DNA of 64,000 nucleotides, from NCBI RefSeq assembly GCF_014201375.1, contig NZ_JACHDZ010000006.1, positions 186,001-250,000 of the forward strand, given 5' to 3'. The notes under the pieces were generated by a model. The model made no database searches. It saw nothing but the letters and a program-made list of their open reading frames with translations, and was not told the DNA's origin. How positions within the stretch are numbered: the stretch's first letter is position 1; every line of letters begins with the position of its first letter. A program made the translations under genes and the position numbers. This document shows, one piece after another, positions 1 through 8,211 of this stretch. Origin of the DNA: Tunturiibacter empetritectus. GTDB lineage: Bacteria > Acidobacteriota > Terriglobia > Terriglobales > Acidobacteriaceae.

Positions 1-52
1 CCGTCACGAAGTGACCGCCCCACGCGTAGTGGGCCCGTCCGGCAGGACATCT
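1..52 (+). repeat. Dispersed repeat family A, copy 1 (right end, cut by window start)
   Basis: This stretch carries the palindrome tcacgaagtga followed by a GC-rich arm ending in cccgtccggcaggac. The same arrangement occurs at 11646-11692 and 46807-46853, and in reverse at 60969-61019. It lies just beyond the stop codon of the leftward gene at 71-445. The left part of the element would lie outside the window. The call rests on direct comparison of the copies. Confidence 0.75.
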
Positions 53-70
53 CTTCAGCTTTCGTCAGGT

Positions 71-445
71 TTAGTGGTGGTCGTCGTGGTCGCCATGATG
101 GCCATGGTCGTCATGATGGCCATGATCGTCGTGGTCGCCATGATCTTCGTGGTCCCAGTGGCCTTCGTGCATGCGCCAGCCTTCCTGGTAGTGGTCGTAG
201 TGGGGATGGGACCAGTAGGCGCCGGCATAGGGTGGGCGATCCCAGCGGCCGGGAACCCAGACGTAACGGCGGTCGTTGATTCCCCAGTAGCCGTCGACCC
301 AGGCATAGCCTTCGCCGGGGAACGGTGGGCGTACTTCATAACGCATGGGGGGCGGGGTTCTGCCGATGTAGATGTCAACCTGACCAAAGGTGGGTATGGT
401 CAAGGTAACTGTTGTGAGTGCGGCAATTAGCCATTTTGTCTTCAA
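71..445 (-). CDS. Secreted YXWGXW-repeat-like protein with His-rich tail
   Basis: A 124-residue protein with a Sec signal peptide (residues 1-21, Ala cleavage region before GQVDIYIG). Residues 45-80 hold Trp/Tyr-Gly repeats (GYAWVDGYWG, YVWVPGRWDRPP) typical of the small secreted YXWGXW/WXXGXW repeat family, whose biochemical role is unsettled. The last 45 residues are almost only His, Asp and Gly (HEDHGDHDDHGHHDD type), which suggests divalent-metal binding; that is inference. The start is TTG at 445, preceded by a good GGAGA ribosome-binding site; no in-frame ATG gives a signal peptide. Family assignment is fairly secure, function is not. Confidence 0.75.
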   Translation of the reverse strand: MKTKWLIAALTTVTLTIPTFGQVDIYIGRTPPPMRYEVRPPFPGEGYAWVDGYWGINDRRYVWVPGRWDRPPYAGAYWSHPHYDHYQEGWRMHEGHWDHEDHGDHDDHGHHDDHGHHGDHDDHH

Positions 446-829
446 ATAGTTCTCCGTTCGAGAGAACCTTACCTTCGCCTGCGGAGGGTGTCAATAACCC
501 GAGGAGCACTTAGCCGGAGCGGGATTGAGCTGCAACTCATGGGATTAAGTCTGAGGTGGGAGTGCTGAGTGTGCATCGTATTCAGGGATGCCGGGGTCAG
601 AGATGCCTGACTCTCCACGGCTTACGCTCCGGCGCGGATTCACCCCCACGGTCGCGGCCAACGCTATCGCCTGCCGTCGCTTCTCCTTGTGGATATCTGG
701 AATCATCAGGTGCGGCGCCTGCATCTGATCAGTGTTGTCAAGACATCGTTCGCGAAATCTCTGCTGTTTTTCGGAGTGACAGAGGTGAAGGAAGTCCTCC
801 AACAAGGTGTCAAAAAGACCTGGCGGCAG
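446..829. other. Intergenic region without a convincing gene
   Basis: These 384 bases separate two divergently read genes. Reading frames exist on both strands, including a frame running into the gene at 830 (from an ATG at 689), but their composition is unlike protein and the strand-opposite ORF is disorderly. An extended N-terminus of the following gene from 689 cannot be excluded. No clear promoter or RNA gene is visible. Confidence 0.4.
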
Positions 830-1823
830 GTGACCCTTACGCATCGCCTGTTTTGTCTTCTTGTTATCGTGTGCGTCCCCATCGCAGCGGCCCAGAATAG
901 CTTCCGATCCGCGCAACCAACTGGAACCATTATTGGTACGGTGACCGATATCAATGATGGCACTGTTCCTGGAGCTACCGTCGCTCTTGAAAGTCCTTCG
1001 CTCCCCGCGCCCGAACGCGTGAAGACCGGCGATGACGGATTCTTTAAACTCTCCCATCTGAATCCGGAGGTGCCCTACCATGTCACGGTCAGCGCCAAGG
1101 GGTTCGCAGATTGGAGTTCGCCCGAGATCACGCTGAAGCCGGGTCAGTATATGGATCTCACGGGCATTCGGCTCCGAATTGCAGTCGCGGTCACCGTAGT
1201 CAACGCCGTTAGCCCCGAGGAGATCGCCACCGAGCAGGTGAAGGAAGCGGAGAAGCAGCGCGTCCTGGGATTTTTCCCCAACTTCTATGTCGTCTATGAC
1301 CACAATCCTGTGCCACTGACGCCGAAGCTGAAGTTCAGGCTGGCTTACAAGACCTCACTTGACCCCGTCACCTTCGCCGGCTCAGCGTTTATCGCGGGCA
1401 TCGACCAGGCCGCCGGGACGCCCGACTACGGCCAGGGTGCCAAGGGCTACGGCCAGCGGCTGGGTGCCAACTACGCCAACGGGTTGACCGATATCTTCAT
1501 CGGCGGCGCCATCCTGCCCTCTCTCCTGCATCAGGATCCGCGCTACTTCTACCAGGGCACGGGGACCAAGAAGTCGCGCGCGCTCCACGCCCTCTCTACG
1601 CCTTTCATCTGCAGGGGAGATAACGGACGCTTGCAGCCGAACTTCTCGAGCCTGGGTGGATATGTGGTCTCGGGCGCCATCTCCAACGCCTACTATCCTG
1701 CGTCGAACCGCGGCGCAGGGCAGGTTCTTTTCGACCACCTTTGTTGACATCGCCGCCGATATGGCCAACGGCTTTATCCAGGAGTTCGTCATGCACAAGT
1801 TCACCAAGCACCCGCCTCAGTAG
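830..1823 (+). pseudogene. Carboxypeptidase-regulatory-like (CnaB-type) surface protein, frameshifted near its C-terminus
   Basis: From GTG 830 the product has a signal peptide (LFCLLVIVCVPIAAAQ), then a CarboxypepD_reg/CnaB-like beta-sandwich domain (GTIIGTVTDINDGTVPGATV through GFADWSSPEITL), then a C-terminal part with conserved-looking segments such as LPSLLHQDPRYFYQGTG and SNAYYPASNRGAG. The reading frame stops at 1745-1747, but the next frame continues with STTFVDIAADMANGFIQEF and ends at 1823. I recall similar acidobacterial proteins ending this way, so a one-base insertion around 1721-1725 is likely. It may be a true pseudogene, a sequencing error, or a protein with an altered last 10 residues. 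A longer N-terminus from ATG 689 is possible but would bury the signal peptide. Confidence 0.6.
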
Positions 1824-1867
1824 TTCCTGCGGCTAGCGTTCCTGCGACTGGCGTTCCTTCGACTAAC
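1823..1867. repeat. Three tandem 15-bp units between convergent genes
   Basis: The unit gttcctgcggctagc is repeated as gttcctgcgactggc and gttccttcgactaac with no spacing. The block begins at the last base of the frameshifted surface-protein gene and covers the stop codon (1863-1865) of the leftward thyX gene. It is probably simple tandem duplication; no function is apparent. Confidence 0.7.
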
Positions 1868-3437
1868 GGCGCAAGAGGTCGACTGGCTCGTTGACGTCTT
1901 CGATGCGGAAGTACTGGGCGAGCGACGGGTGCTTTTTGGCGACGGCCTTGTACATCTCCCAGGCGACGCGGCGATAGCTGAAGTGGCCGGCGACGCCACT
2001 GCGGAGTTCGGAGATGTAGAGGGCCTCGGCGAAGTCCATCTTGAAGAGAGAGCGGCAGCGGGTGGCCAGAGGGAGGAGGTACTGGGCGGATTGCGCGGCC
2101 TCGGGGACGGCGGAGTCGCGCAGGCTGCGGTAGGTGGCGTAGGTGGCGGCGAGAGCTTCGCTGTAGAGGGTTTCGAGGCCCGCTTCGGCGAGGGTGGGCT
2201 GGCCGGGGCAGATGGGCTCGTCGTAGCCGTGGAGGTCGGTGTAGGGCTGGAGGAGCTGGACGCAGCGGCGATGGCGATGCATGTCGCGGAAGCCGCCGAT
2301 GTCCATGAGGATGTCGAAGCGGAGGCTGTGGCCGGAGGAGAAGCTGCGCAAGAGCTCGTCGTGGCGGCCGCGATGCTTGGTGCCGAGGGAGACGATCTCG
2401 CCGCGCTGGTTGGCGCTGAGGGCGGCGACCTGGTGGCGAAGCTGGCGGTAGGGGTAGTGGCTCTGCGGATAGAGGAGCGAGGTGGCGAGTTCGACCTCGA
2501 GAGGTTCGTCGCCGTCGAGGAGGTCGACGACAGGCGCGGGGGCGATGGGCTGGCTGCCCATGAGGAGCTTGGCAGCGTGGGCGAGTTCGCTCCGGGTTTC
2601 GCGCTGGTAGTCATTTGGGGAGGCGTATTTGACCAGCGTGGGCGCGGCTTTGACGGGGCGCAGGAAGGCTTCGTGGGCGCGCTCTCCGAGGCTGCCCTCG
2701 AGGGAGGCGATCTCTTCGCAGAGAACCTCACCGGCGGCGTGCTGGACGTTCCATGCGGGCTCGGAGGCGGCGTTGCGGAGCTTTTCGCCTAGTTGGCGGA
2801 TCTCGGCGAAGTCGCTGGTGAGCAGACGCGAGACCTGGGTTTCGAGGGTGCGGGCGTTGACGATCTGGCCGAGCGAGGTGTTGGTCGCAAGCGGGAGGAG
2901 GTAGCGGGCGACGTCGAAGGCGCGGGCCTTGAGGGTGCGCTCGTAGGCGTCGGGCTTCATGGCTTCGGGCTGCGGGATGGCGGCCTTGAGCGCGGTGAGC
3001 ATGCCGGCGCTGATCTTGTCGTAGGTGGTGAAGAGACGCTCGACGGCGGCGGTGAAGGTGGGGGTTTCGGTGCCAAGAGCAGGGGTGAACCAGCCGGAGA
3101 GGCGGAAGTTCTGGTAGCGGGTGGAGCGCTCCTGGCCGTCCCAGCGCTGCTCGTCGACGAGCTCGATCGCGGCGAGCAGGGAGAGACGCTCGATGGCGAA
3201 GGGGATGTGGGCGAGGTCGGCGATGGAGCGATGGCCGTAGGCGAAGTAGAAGGTGTTGAGGAACTGCTCGGCGCGCTGGGAGCTGATCTCGGCGAGGGAC
3301 TCCTTCATGGTGAGAGCGGAGCGGGAGTACTTGGCCATCGCGTAGGCGAGGACCTCGGGATCGGCGCCCTGGATGGCGTAGACGTCGGTCTCGGTGGCGG
3401 GAGGAGGGAGGGAGGGGCTTTTCTGGCTGTCGGGCAT
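1863..3437 (-). CDS. thyX: Fused tandem-domain FAD-dependent thymidylate synthase family protein
   Basis: A 524-residue protein made of two ThyX-like domains, about twice the length of ordinary ThyX, which converts dUMP to dTMP with FAD and methylenetetrahydrofolate. Domain 1 (about 20-270) holds YGHRSIADL and, where RHRX7S is expected, DEQ(95-97)-RWDGQER-S105-TRY. Domain 2 (about 300-524) holds RHR(388-390)-RCVQLLQ-P with the serine lost. Each half also has the ARYLLPLAT-like helix near its end. Start ATG 3437 was chosen because a longer frame to 3512 would run into the divergent gene. Whether it still makes dTMP or is a divergent paralogue cannot be decided here; no other thymidylate synthase lies in the window. 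Confidence 0.85.
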   Translation of the reverse strand: MPDSQKSPSLPPPATETDVYAIQGADPEVLAYAMAKYSRSALTMKESLAEISSQRAEQFLNTFYFAYGHRSIADLAHIPFAIERLSLLAAIELVDEQRWDGQERSTRYQNFRLSGWFTPALGTETPTFTAAVERLFTTYDKISAGMLTALKAAIPQPEAMKPDAYERTLKARAFDVARYLLPLATNTSLGQIVNARTLETQVSRLLTSDFAEIRQLGEKLRNAASEPAWNVQHAAGEVLCEEIASLEGSLGERAHEAFLRPVKAAPTLVKYASPNDYQRETRSELAHAAKLLMGSQPIAPAPVVDLLDGDEPLEVELATSLLYPQSHYPYRQLRHQVAALSANQRGEIVSLGTKHRGRHDELLRSFSSGHSLRFDILMDIGGFRDMHRHRRCVQLLQPYTDLHGYDEPICPGQPTLAEAGLETLYSEALAATYATYRSLRDSAVPEAAQSAQYLLPLATRCRSLFKMDFAEALYISELRSGVAGHFSYRRVAWEMYKAVAKKHPSLAQYFRIEDVNEPVDLLRR

Positions 3438-3511
3438 GGTGATGCTCAGAATACTTGATCCTGCCGAAGTGGATTTCCGAAGAGTAATTCGACGACGACT
3501 ATGCTGGAGCA

Positions 3512-4306
3512 ATGGATGTTCTGAGTTCCCTCGAGCATCGGCCTTACCTGTTGCCCGCCGGGCAGTGGAGGATGGCTCAACGTTGGAACGATTTGCTGTT
3601 TGCGCATTGGCCGATTGCGGTGGAGGCGATGGCGCGGCTGCTGCCGGCGGGGCTTGAAGTGGACCGCTTCGACGGAAGGGCCTGGGTAGGAGTGGTGCCT
3701 TTCTGGATGGATCAGGTACGGACGCGGGCCGTGGGCGAGAGATGCGTCACGGTTCCGAGTGCGGGGAAGTTCTGCGAGTTGAATCTGCGGACCTATGCGC
3801 GTTCGCAGGTCACTGGCTTGCGCGGGGTGTATTTTTTCTCGCTCGATGCGGCGAGTGCGATGGCAGTGATGGGTGCGCGGACACTGTTTCATCTTCCGTA
3901 CTTTCTGGCCGACATGCGACGAAAAACCGCGCAGGATGGAACGATCGAGTATCGCAGCAGACGACTGCTGACGGGGCGCAGCGTTCGTTTCGAGGCGAGC
4001 TATCGCGGCCTGGGCGAGGTTGCGAGGCCGAGTGCTGGCGGCACACTGGAACATTTTTTGACCGAGCGCTATTGCCTGTTCACTCCGCACGGAGGAAGGG
4101 TATTGGTAGGACACATTCATCATCTCCCCTGGCCACTGGAACGAGCGGAGGCAGAGATTCGCGTGAATGAGCTACCTGCGGCGCATGGTATTGCGCTGCC
4201 GAATCACGCACCGGTACTGCACTTCGCACGAGAGCTGAATGTTTACATCTGGTCGCTGCGGGAAGACCGCTCGGAGAACACCCAGGCGGGTTCGTATAAT
4301 GAGTGA
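3512..4306 (+). CDS. DUF2071 / YqjF family protein
   Basis: A 264-residue protein of the DUF2071 (YqjF-like, acetoacetate-decarboxylase-fold) family. Typical segments are an N-terminal RPYLLPAGQWRMAQRWNDLLFAHWPI, then GLEVDRFDGRAWVGVVPFWMDQVR, ELNLRTYARSQVTGLRGVYFFSLDA, and near the end FLTERYCLFTPHGGRVLVGHIHHLPWPLERAE. The fold suggests binding of a small organic substrate, but no reaction is established for this subgroup. The start ATG follows GGAG at 3506-3509. It is divergent from thyX (74-bp gap) and ends 19 bp before fabG, so the two may be cotranscribed. Confidence 0.85.
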   Translation: MDVLSSLEHRPYLLPAGQWRMAQRWNDLLFAHWPIAVEAMARLLPAGLEVDRFDGRAWVGVVPFWMDQVRTRAVGERCVTVPSAGKFCELNLRTYARSQVTGLRGVYFFSLDAASAMAVMGARTLFHLPYFLADMRRKTAQDGTIEYRSRRLLTGRSVRFEASYRGLGEVARPSAGGTLEHFLTERYCLFTPHGGRVLVGHIHHLPWPLERAEAEIRVNELPAAHGIALPNHAPVLHFARELNVYIWSLREDRSENTQAGSYNE

Positions 4307-4325
4307 GTTTGTTGCAAGGAGAGTC

Positions 4326-5072
4326 ATGAGTATTTCGGCAGGTCGTGTTGCGTTGGTGACGGGGGCTTCGCAGGGGATTGGGCGCGCGTGTGCGCTGGAG
4401 CTGGCGCGGGCGGGGGCGACGGTGGCGCTGGCGGCGAGGAATCTCGAAAAGCTGGGCGACGTCGCCGCGGAGATTGCGGCTGCCGGTGGAAAGGCGCACG
4501 CATTCGCGCTCGATGTTTCGAACGAGGAGTCGATCAAGGAGTGCGCGAAGGCCGTGATCGCGCACTTTGGCGCCGTGCATATTCTGGTGAACAACGCCGG
4601 CATCACTCGGGACATCCTGGCGCTGCGCATGAAGCGGAAGGATTGGGACGATGTGCTGACGACCAACCTGACGGGCGCGTTCCTGATGACGCAGGCGGTG
4701 ATGTCGCAGATGGTGAAGGGCCGCTGGGGGCGGATCGTCAACGTGACTTCAGTGGTGGGGGAGACGGGACAGGCGGGGCAGGCAAACTATGCGGCCTCGA
4801 AGGCGGGGTTGATCGGGCTGACCAAGTCGCTGGCCCGGGAGCTGGCGAGCCGGACGATTACGGTGAATGCGGTGGCGCCGGGATTTATCGAGACGGCGAT
4901 GACCGAAGTTCTGACCGCCGAGCAGAAGGCGATGAATGCGCAGTTCATTCCACTGGGACGAGTTGGAACCGACGTTGAGGTAGCCCATGCGGTTGCGTTC
5001 CTCGCATCGGAGGAGGCCAGCTATATTACCGGGCACACGCTGGATGTGAACGGCGGGATGTTCATGGGGTAA
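4326..5072 (+). CDS. fabG: 3-oxoacyl-[acyl-carrier-protein] reductase
   Basis: A 248-residue classical short-chain dehydrogenase. The NADPH-binding GASQGIG lies at 13-19, NNAGITRD at 89-96, the catalytic Ser142, Tyr155 and Lys159 (YAASKAG) are present, and the C-terminal SYITGHTLDVNGGMFMG is characteristic of FabG. It reduces 3-oxoacyl-ACP in fatty-acid elongation in the cytoplasm. ATG 4326 is preceded by AAGGAGAG at ideal distance; an in-frame ATG at 4299 overlapping the upstream stop is less likely. It is not surrounded by other fab genes, so a paralogue acting on another 3-oxoacyl substrate is possible. Confidence 0.88.
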   Translation: MSISAGRVALVTGASQGIGRACALELARAGATVALAARNLEKLGDVAAEIAAAGGKAHAFALDVSNEESIKECAKAVIAHFGAVHILVNNAGITRDILALRMKRKDWDDVLTTNLTGAFLMTQAVMSQMVKGRWGRIVNVTSVVGETGQAGQANYAASKAGLIGLTKSLARELASRTITVNAVAPGFIETAMTEVLTAEQKAMNAQFIPLGRVGTDVEVAHAVAFLASEEASYITGHTLDVNGGMFMG

Positions 5073-5157
5073 CCCGCCCTGTGAGTACCATCGGCACGAA
5101 GAGATTTTATTCATAGTCTCGTCGTGCACTTGCTGTAAAGTCTTTCTAGCAGGTGAT

Positions 5158-5484
5158 TTATGGTTCGATGTCCTCTTGAATTTCGAGGTAGATTTTTTGC
5201 ACCCGTCCAGAGTTTCTTGGGTTGCCTCTCTCAGCGCAATAGGGGTAGAAGTTAGGAAACCAGGCCCCGGAATGATTGCAGAGGTTTGAATCAGGGAAGA
5301 TCCAATCTGATTGATTTGGCGTAAGCTTACCAGCCCCTGTGTGACTTGTTTGCCAGAAGTTATTCCTGATTTGTTTCAGTTGGCCACTTCTGGGACTGGC
5401 AAGAACGCATCCTAGTAACCAGACCCTATCTGCCGCATCGCAAAGACCACTGTCTTTTATTAGTTTCCGCGACCTTCGGTTCAC
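5158..5484 (-). CDS. Possible small hypothetical protein (weak)
   Basis: A 108-residue frame in a 420-bp stretch of lower GC than its neighbours, read opposite to the flanking genes. The translation (for example WIFPDSNLCNHSGAWFPNFY) has mixed composition with five Cys and many aromatic residues, and no domain I recognise. There is no convincing ribosome-binding site. It may be a laterally acquired small gene or just an open frame in noncoding DNA; apart from it I see nothing in 5073-5494. Confidence 0.2.
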   Translation of the reverse strand: MNRRSRKLIKDSGLCDAADRVWLLGCVLASPRSGQLKQIRNNFWQTSHTGAGKLTPNQSDWIFPDSNLCNHSGAWFPNFYPYCAERGNPRNSGRVQKIYLEIQEDIEP

Positions 5485-5494
5485 CTACGTCACT

Positions 5495-6649
5495 ATGCTG
5501 TCGACCAGTCATGAAGCCAAAGACTTATTGGGAAGTGAGCTGGATGCCGCGCACTTTTTCGTTCTGCGCGGACGGGCGGCGATCCTGCGCATTCAGTCTG
5601 TGCTGGTCCACCTGAGCGCGCTCTGCCAACAGACCGGAGCGATGGATTACCTGGAGTACTTCCTGACCGGAACCGACAATTTGAAGAAGATTCCCTACCT
5701 GGTGCTGATAGGAAAGCGGGGGGACCTAAACGTTGCCGACTTGCGGGCCGAAGACCTGAAGGGTGCCGTACTGGTCTATGAGTACAAGGTGCTGGGGATG
5801 CCGTCGCGGGTCTTCACCACAAGCGACTTCAATGGCAGCAGGACCGTGATTGCATTGCCTGCCGAGCGGACCAGGATCTCCGCCAGCGTGGGCCGCTACC
5901 TGATGACAAACGGCGCACAGGTGGTCATGCTCAGCTACGCGGGCGAGAGCGAGGAGACGTGGTCGGAGTGCTTCGGCGACTCGGTGGCCGGGGACGAAAA
6001 GCGCCTGTGGACGACTCAGACCCGCGAGGTAGGGGCAACCATCGTATTGGAGAAGACTCTCGATGAGACGCTGGCTGCGATGGGCAAACACACTCGCCGC
6101 AATCTGAGGTACTACCGCCGCAAGGCCGGAGCAGAGTTGGGATGCACCTTTGAAGGCGATGTTAAAAAGATTCTCAGTAAAGCTTTGCTGAACGAATTGA
6201 ATCAGGCGTCGACCCATCCTGTCTCCGACCTCGTCCTCGAGCGGCGATACAGCACGATGAAGGCGTTGGATGGACTATTCTGCGTTGGAGTGAAGACGCC
6301 GGACGGCCAGTGGATCAGCCTGCTCGGCGGCAGGAGACATCATGGCGTATCCGAGATCGACTGGCAGATGAATCGCAGCGGTCTTGAGAGATACTCGGTG
6401 GGAACAATGATTCGTTCGTACCTGATCGAGTATGAGATTGAGATCGGGACATCCAGACTGTTCTTCGAGGGAGGAACCCCGCACTCGATGCGGCACGCGT
6501 TCCTCTCCGAGAAGGCAGTCGATATTGTGGTGGCGAAGCAATCGCTGTTTGTCTCGCTGCTGCGCCGGGTGGCCCACTGGTCGCCGCCAAGAAATAACTT
6601 TCTGCTGCAGACGCTGGTCGATCCCGCGCTGCGTTGGGAGTTGCACTAA
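5495..6649 (+). CDS. GNAT-superfamily (FemAB/Acetyltransf_6-like) acyltransferase
   Basis: A 384-residue protein whose centre (about 190-215, ETLAAMGKHTRRNLRYYRRKAG) matches the helix that opens the second GNAT-like domain in FemAB/BioF2-type acetyltransferases; the segment ISLLGGRRHHGVSEIDWQMN to GTSRLFFEGGTPHSMRH fits the following beta strands. Such enzymes often act in polysaccharide or peptidoglycan decoration, but the acceptor is unknown here. It lacks a signal peptide and should be cytoplasmic. The neighbouring methyltransferase gene starts 83 bp downstream in the same direction. The stop codon lies inside a 20-bp tandem repeat. Confidence 0.65.
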   Translation: MLSTSHEAKDLLGSELDAAHFFVLRGRAAILRIQSVLVHLSALCQQTGAMDYLEYFLTGTDNLKKIPYLVLIGKRGDLNVADLRAEDLKGAVLVYEYKVLGMPSRVFTTSDFNGSRTVIALPAERTRISASVGRYLMTNGAQVVMLSYAGESEETWSECFGDSVAGDEKRLWTTQTREVGATIVLEKTLDETLAAMGKHTRRNLRYYRRKAGAELGCTFEGDVKKILSKALLNELNQASTHPVSDLVLERRYSTMKALDGLFCVGVKTPDGQWISLLGGRRHHGVSEIDWQMNRSGLERYSVGTMIRSYLIEYEIEIGTSRLFFEGGTPHSMRHAFLSEKAVDIVVAKQSLFVSLLRRVAHWSPPRNNFLLQTLVDPALRWELH

Positions 6650-6680
6650 ACTTCTGCTAGTTGCACTAGACTTCTGCTAA
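6641..6680. repeat. 20-bp unit duplicated in tandem over a stop codon
   Basis: The unit ttgcactaaacttctgctag is followed at once by ttgcactagacttctgctaa, 18 of 20 bases identical. The first copy encodes the last residues and stop of the acyltransferase gene, so the second is an untranslated duplicate. It is probably a slippage or repair product. Confidence 0.8.
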
Positions 6681-6732
6681 GAGAGGAAGCGGGCTGGAGC
6701 TTCGTTTCGCAGAGACCTTGACACGATAACGA

Positions 6733-7518
6733 ATGACGAGACTCGGCACAGCATGGTCGAAGCTGCGATGGTCGCTCGCGCAACGCGGACTGGCGGGAAC
6801 GATGCGAACCGCGCTGGGGCGACTGCAGCGACAGGACAGCGCTGTGGGCGCGGAAAAGCCGCCGATGCATCCGTTCGATCAGCGCTACGGCGTCGACACC
6901 AGCGGACTGATCGGCGGTGGCGACCTGCGGACTGGTCATAAGAATGACATCTTCAATACCGCCTACTACGGCATGGCTCCCTCGCGGTTTCAGCGTGTAG
7001 TCGAGGATTGGATCTCCAACTCAGAACACGCCGCGATCTCTCAGTACAGCTTCGTCGATCTGGGCTGTGGCAAGGGGCGCGCAGTGATGATGGCCTCGGA
7101 GTTTTCGTTTCGTCAGGTGATCGGCGTGGAGTTGAACGCGTCGCTTGCCAAGACCGCCGAGTCGAACCTGGCCGCGTGGACGGGTTCAGGACGAGGGGTG
7201 TGTCCGGTGCGGATTGTCCACCAGGACGCGACCGAGTTCTCGTTTCCAGAGGGGCCGTGCCTGCTTTATCTCTTCAACCCGTTCGCGGCTCCTGTGGTGA
7301 AGCGTCTGATTGAGCGGCTGGAGACTGAGTTTGCAGGCAGGCCGGGGCTGCTGGACGTCATCTACTTCAACCCCGAGGCTGGCGAGTTACTGGAGGCGCA
7401 TGCCGGCTTCAGGCTTCTGTGGACCGGGACGGTGGAGATGTCGGAGGAGGACACGGCGGCGGACCACGTGGCCTCGCCGGAGGATCTGTGCAGCGTGTAC
7501 CGGTGGGTGGGAGTGTGA
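6733..7518 (+). CDS. Class I SAM-dependent methyltransferase
   Basis: A 261-residue cytoplasmic protein with a Rossmann methyltransferase core. Motif I is FVDLGCGKGRAVMMAS (about 109-124), followed by VIGVELNASLAKTAESNL for the acidic ribose-binding strand, and LLYLFNPFAAPV at the motif IV position. The N-terminal 65 residues are basic and carry the segment MHPFDQRYGVDTSGLI, seen in a set of uncharacterised bacterial methyltransferases. The substrate is unknown. It follows the acyltransferase gene in the same direction. The 224 bp after it hold no convincing gene. Confidence 0.8.
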   Translation: MTRLGTAWSKLRWSLAQRGLAGTMRTALGRLQRQDSAVGAEKPPMHPFDQRYGVDTSGLIGGGDLRTGHKNDIFNTAYYGMAPSRFQRVVEDWISNSEHAAISQYSFVDLGCGKGRAVMMASEFSFRQVIGVELNASLAKTAESNLAAWTGSGRGVCPVRIVHQDATEFSFPEGPCLLYLFNPFAAPVVKRLIERLETEFAGRPGLLDVIYFNPEAGELLEAHAGFRLLWTGTVEMSEEDTAADHVASPEDLCSVYRWVGV

Positions 7519-7742
7519 TTGCCCTCCCCGAAGACCGTCCCCCGCAGCAAGGACGGGGTTACTCCAGCGCTAGTAACCGATCCAGTAATGCCGGAGGCGG
7601 TTCCAGACTCGAGCGGAGTTCAAGTAAGGCTTCAGGGTTTGGCCGGTAACTGCCTCTCGATGAACCTGGGATGGTTCAGAGTTGCCCTGATCCCCAAAGA
7701 TAGGCATTGACCAACTCGTTGCGGCTGTTTACTTTGTGGCTA

Positions 7743-8156
7743 ATGGCTGACATGCAAACTATACCTGTTGATCTGGCGAACGAGTCGATTGAGGCTCTTT
7801 CCATCTCGATGAATATCGGTTCTACGATTCGCGGATATCGGCTGCAAAAAGGCATGTCGCAGGGCGACATCGAGAAGCGCACCGGCCTGCTGCGCTGTTA
7901 TCTCTCGCGGGTGGAGAATGGGCACACCGTGCCGTCGCTCGAGACACTGCAGAAGATTGCGAGAGCTCTGGACCTGCAGCTCTCGGAGTTCTTCGCCGAA
8001 GAGACGATGGCGAAGGAGATGTCGGGGCTGAACCTGGGCGAAGAGGAGATCCGGTTTTTGACCCAGGTGCAGCGTTACTCGGCCCACCTGTCGGAGAGCG
8101 ACCGAAGACTGCTGCTGGCCATGGTGAGGAAGTTCGCCCAGACGACGCTCAGCTAG
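7743..8156 (+). CDS. XRE-family helix-turn-helix transcriptional regulator
   Basis: From ATG 7743 the product is 137 residues. The Cro/C1-type HTH occupies about 23-80: IRGYRLQKGMSQGDIEKRTGLLRCYLSRVENGHTVPSLETLQKIARALD, with the recognition helix LLRCYLSRVENG. The C-terminal 50 residues (EEEIRFLTQVQRYSAHLSESDRRLLLAMVRKFA) are helical and may dimerise. This RCYLSRVENGH type is recurrent in acidobacteria; the targets are unknown. Start choices at 7707 and 7810 are also open. It precedes the GAF-domain gene by 55 bp and could be cotranscribed with it. Confidence 0.8.
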   Translation: MADMQTIPVDLANESIEALSISMNIGSTIRGYRLQKGMSQGDIEKRTGLLRCYLSRVENGHTVPSLETLQKIARALDLQLSEFFAEETMAKEMSGLNLGEEEIRFLTQVQRYSAHLSESDRRLLLAMVRKFAQTTLS

Positions 8157-8211
8157 AGACCGATCAGCTAAGACGAGGTTCGTCTCACTCTACTCAGACC
8201 GAGGTCAACTG

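Noticed and set aside
545..1303. 252-codon leftward frame over the surface-protein gene
   Set aside because: No coherent domain, and the plus strand carries a clear signal peptide and CnaB-like domain.
1929..2792. 287-codon open frame opposite thyX
   Set aside because: Low-complexity Val/Gly/Glu translation; shadow of the highly biased thyX codons.
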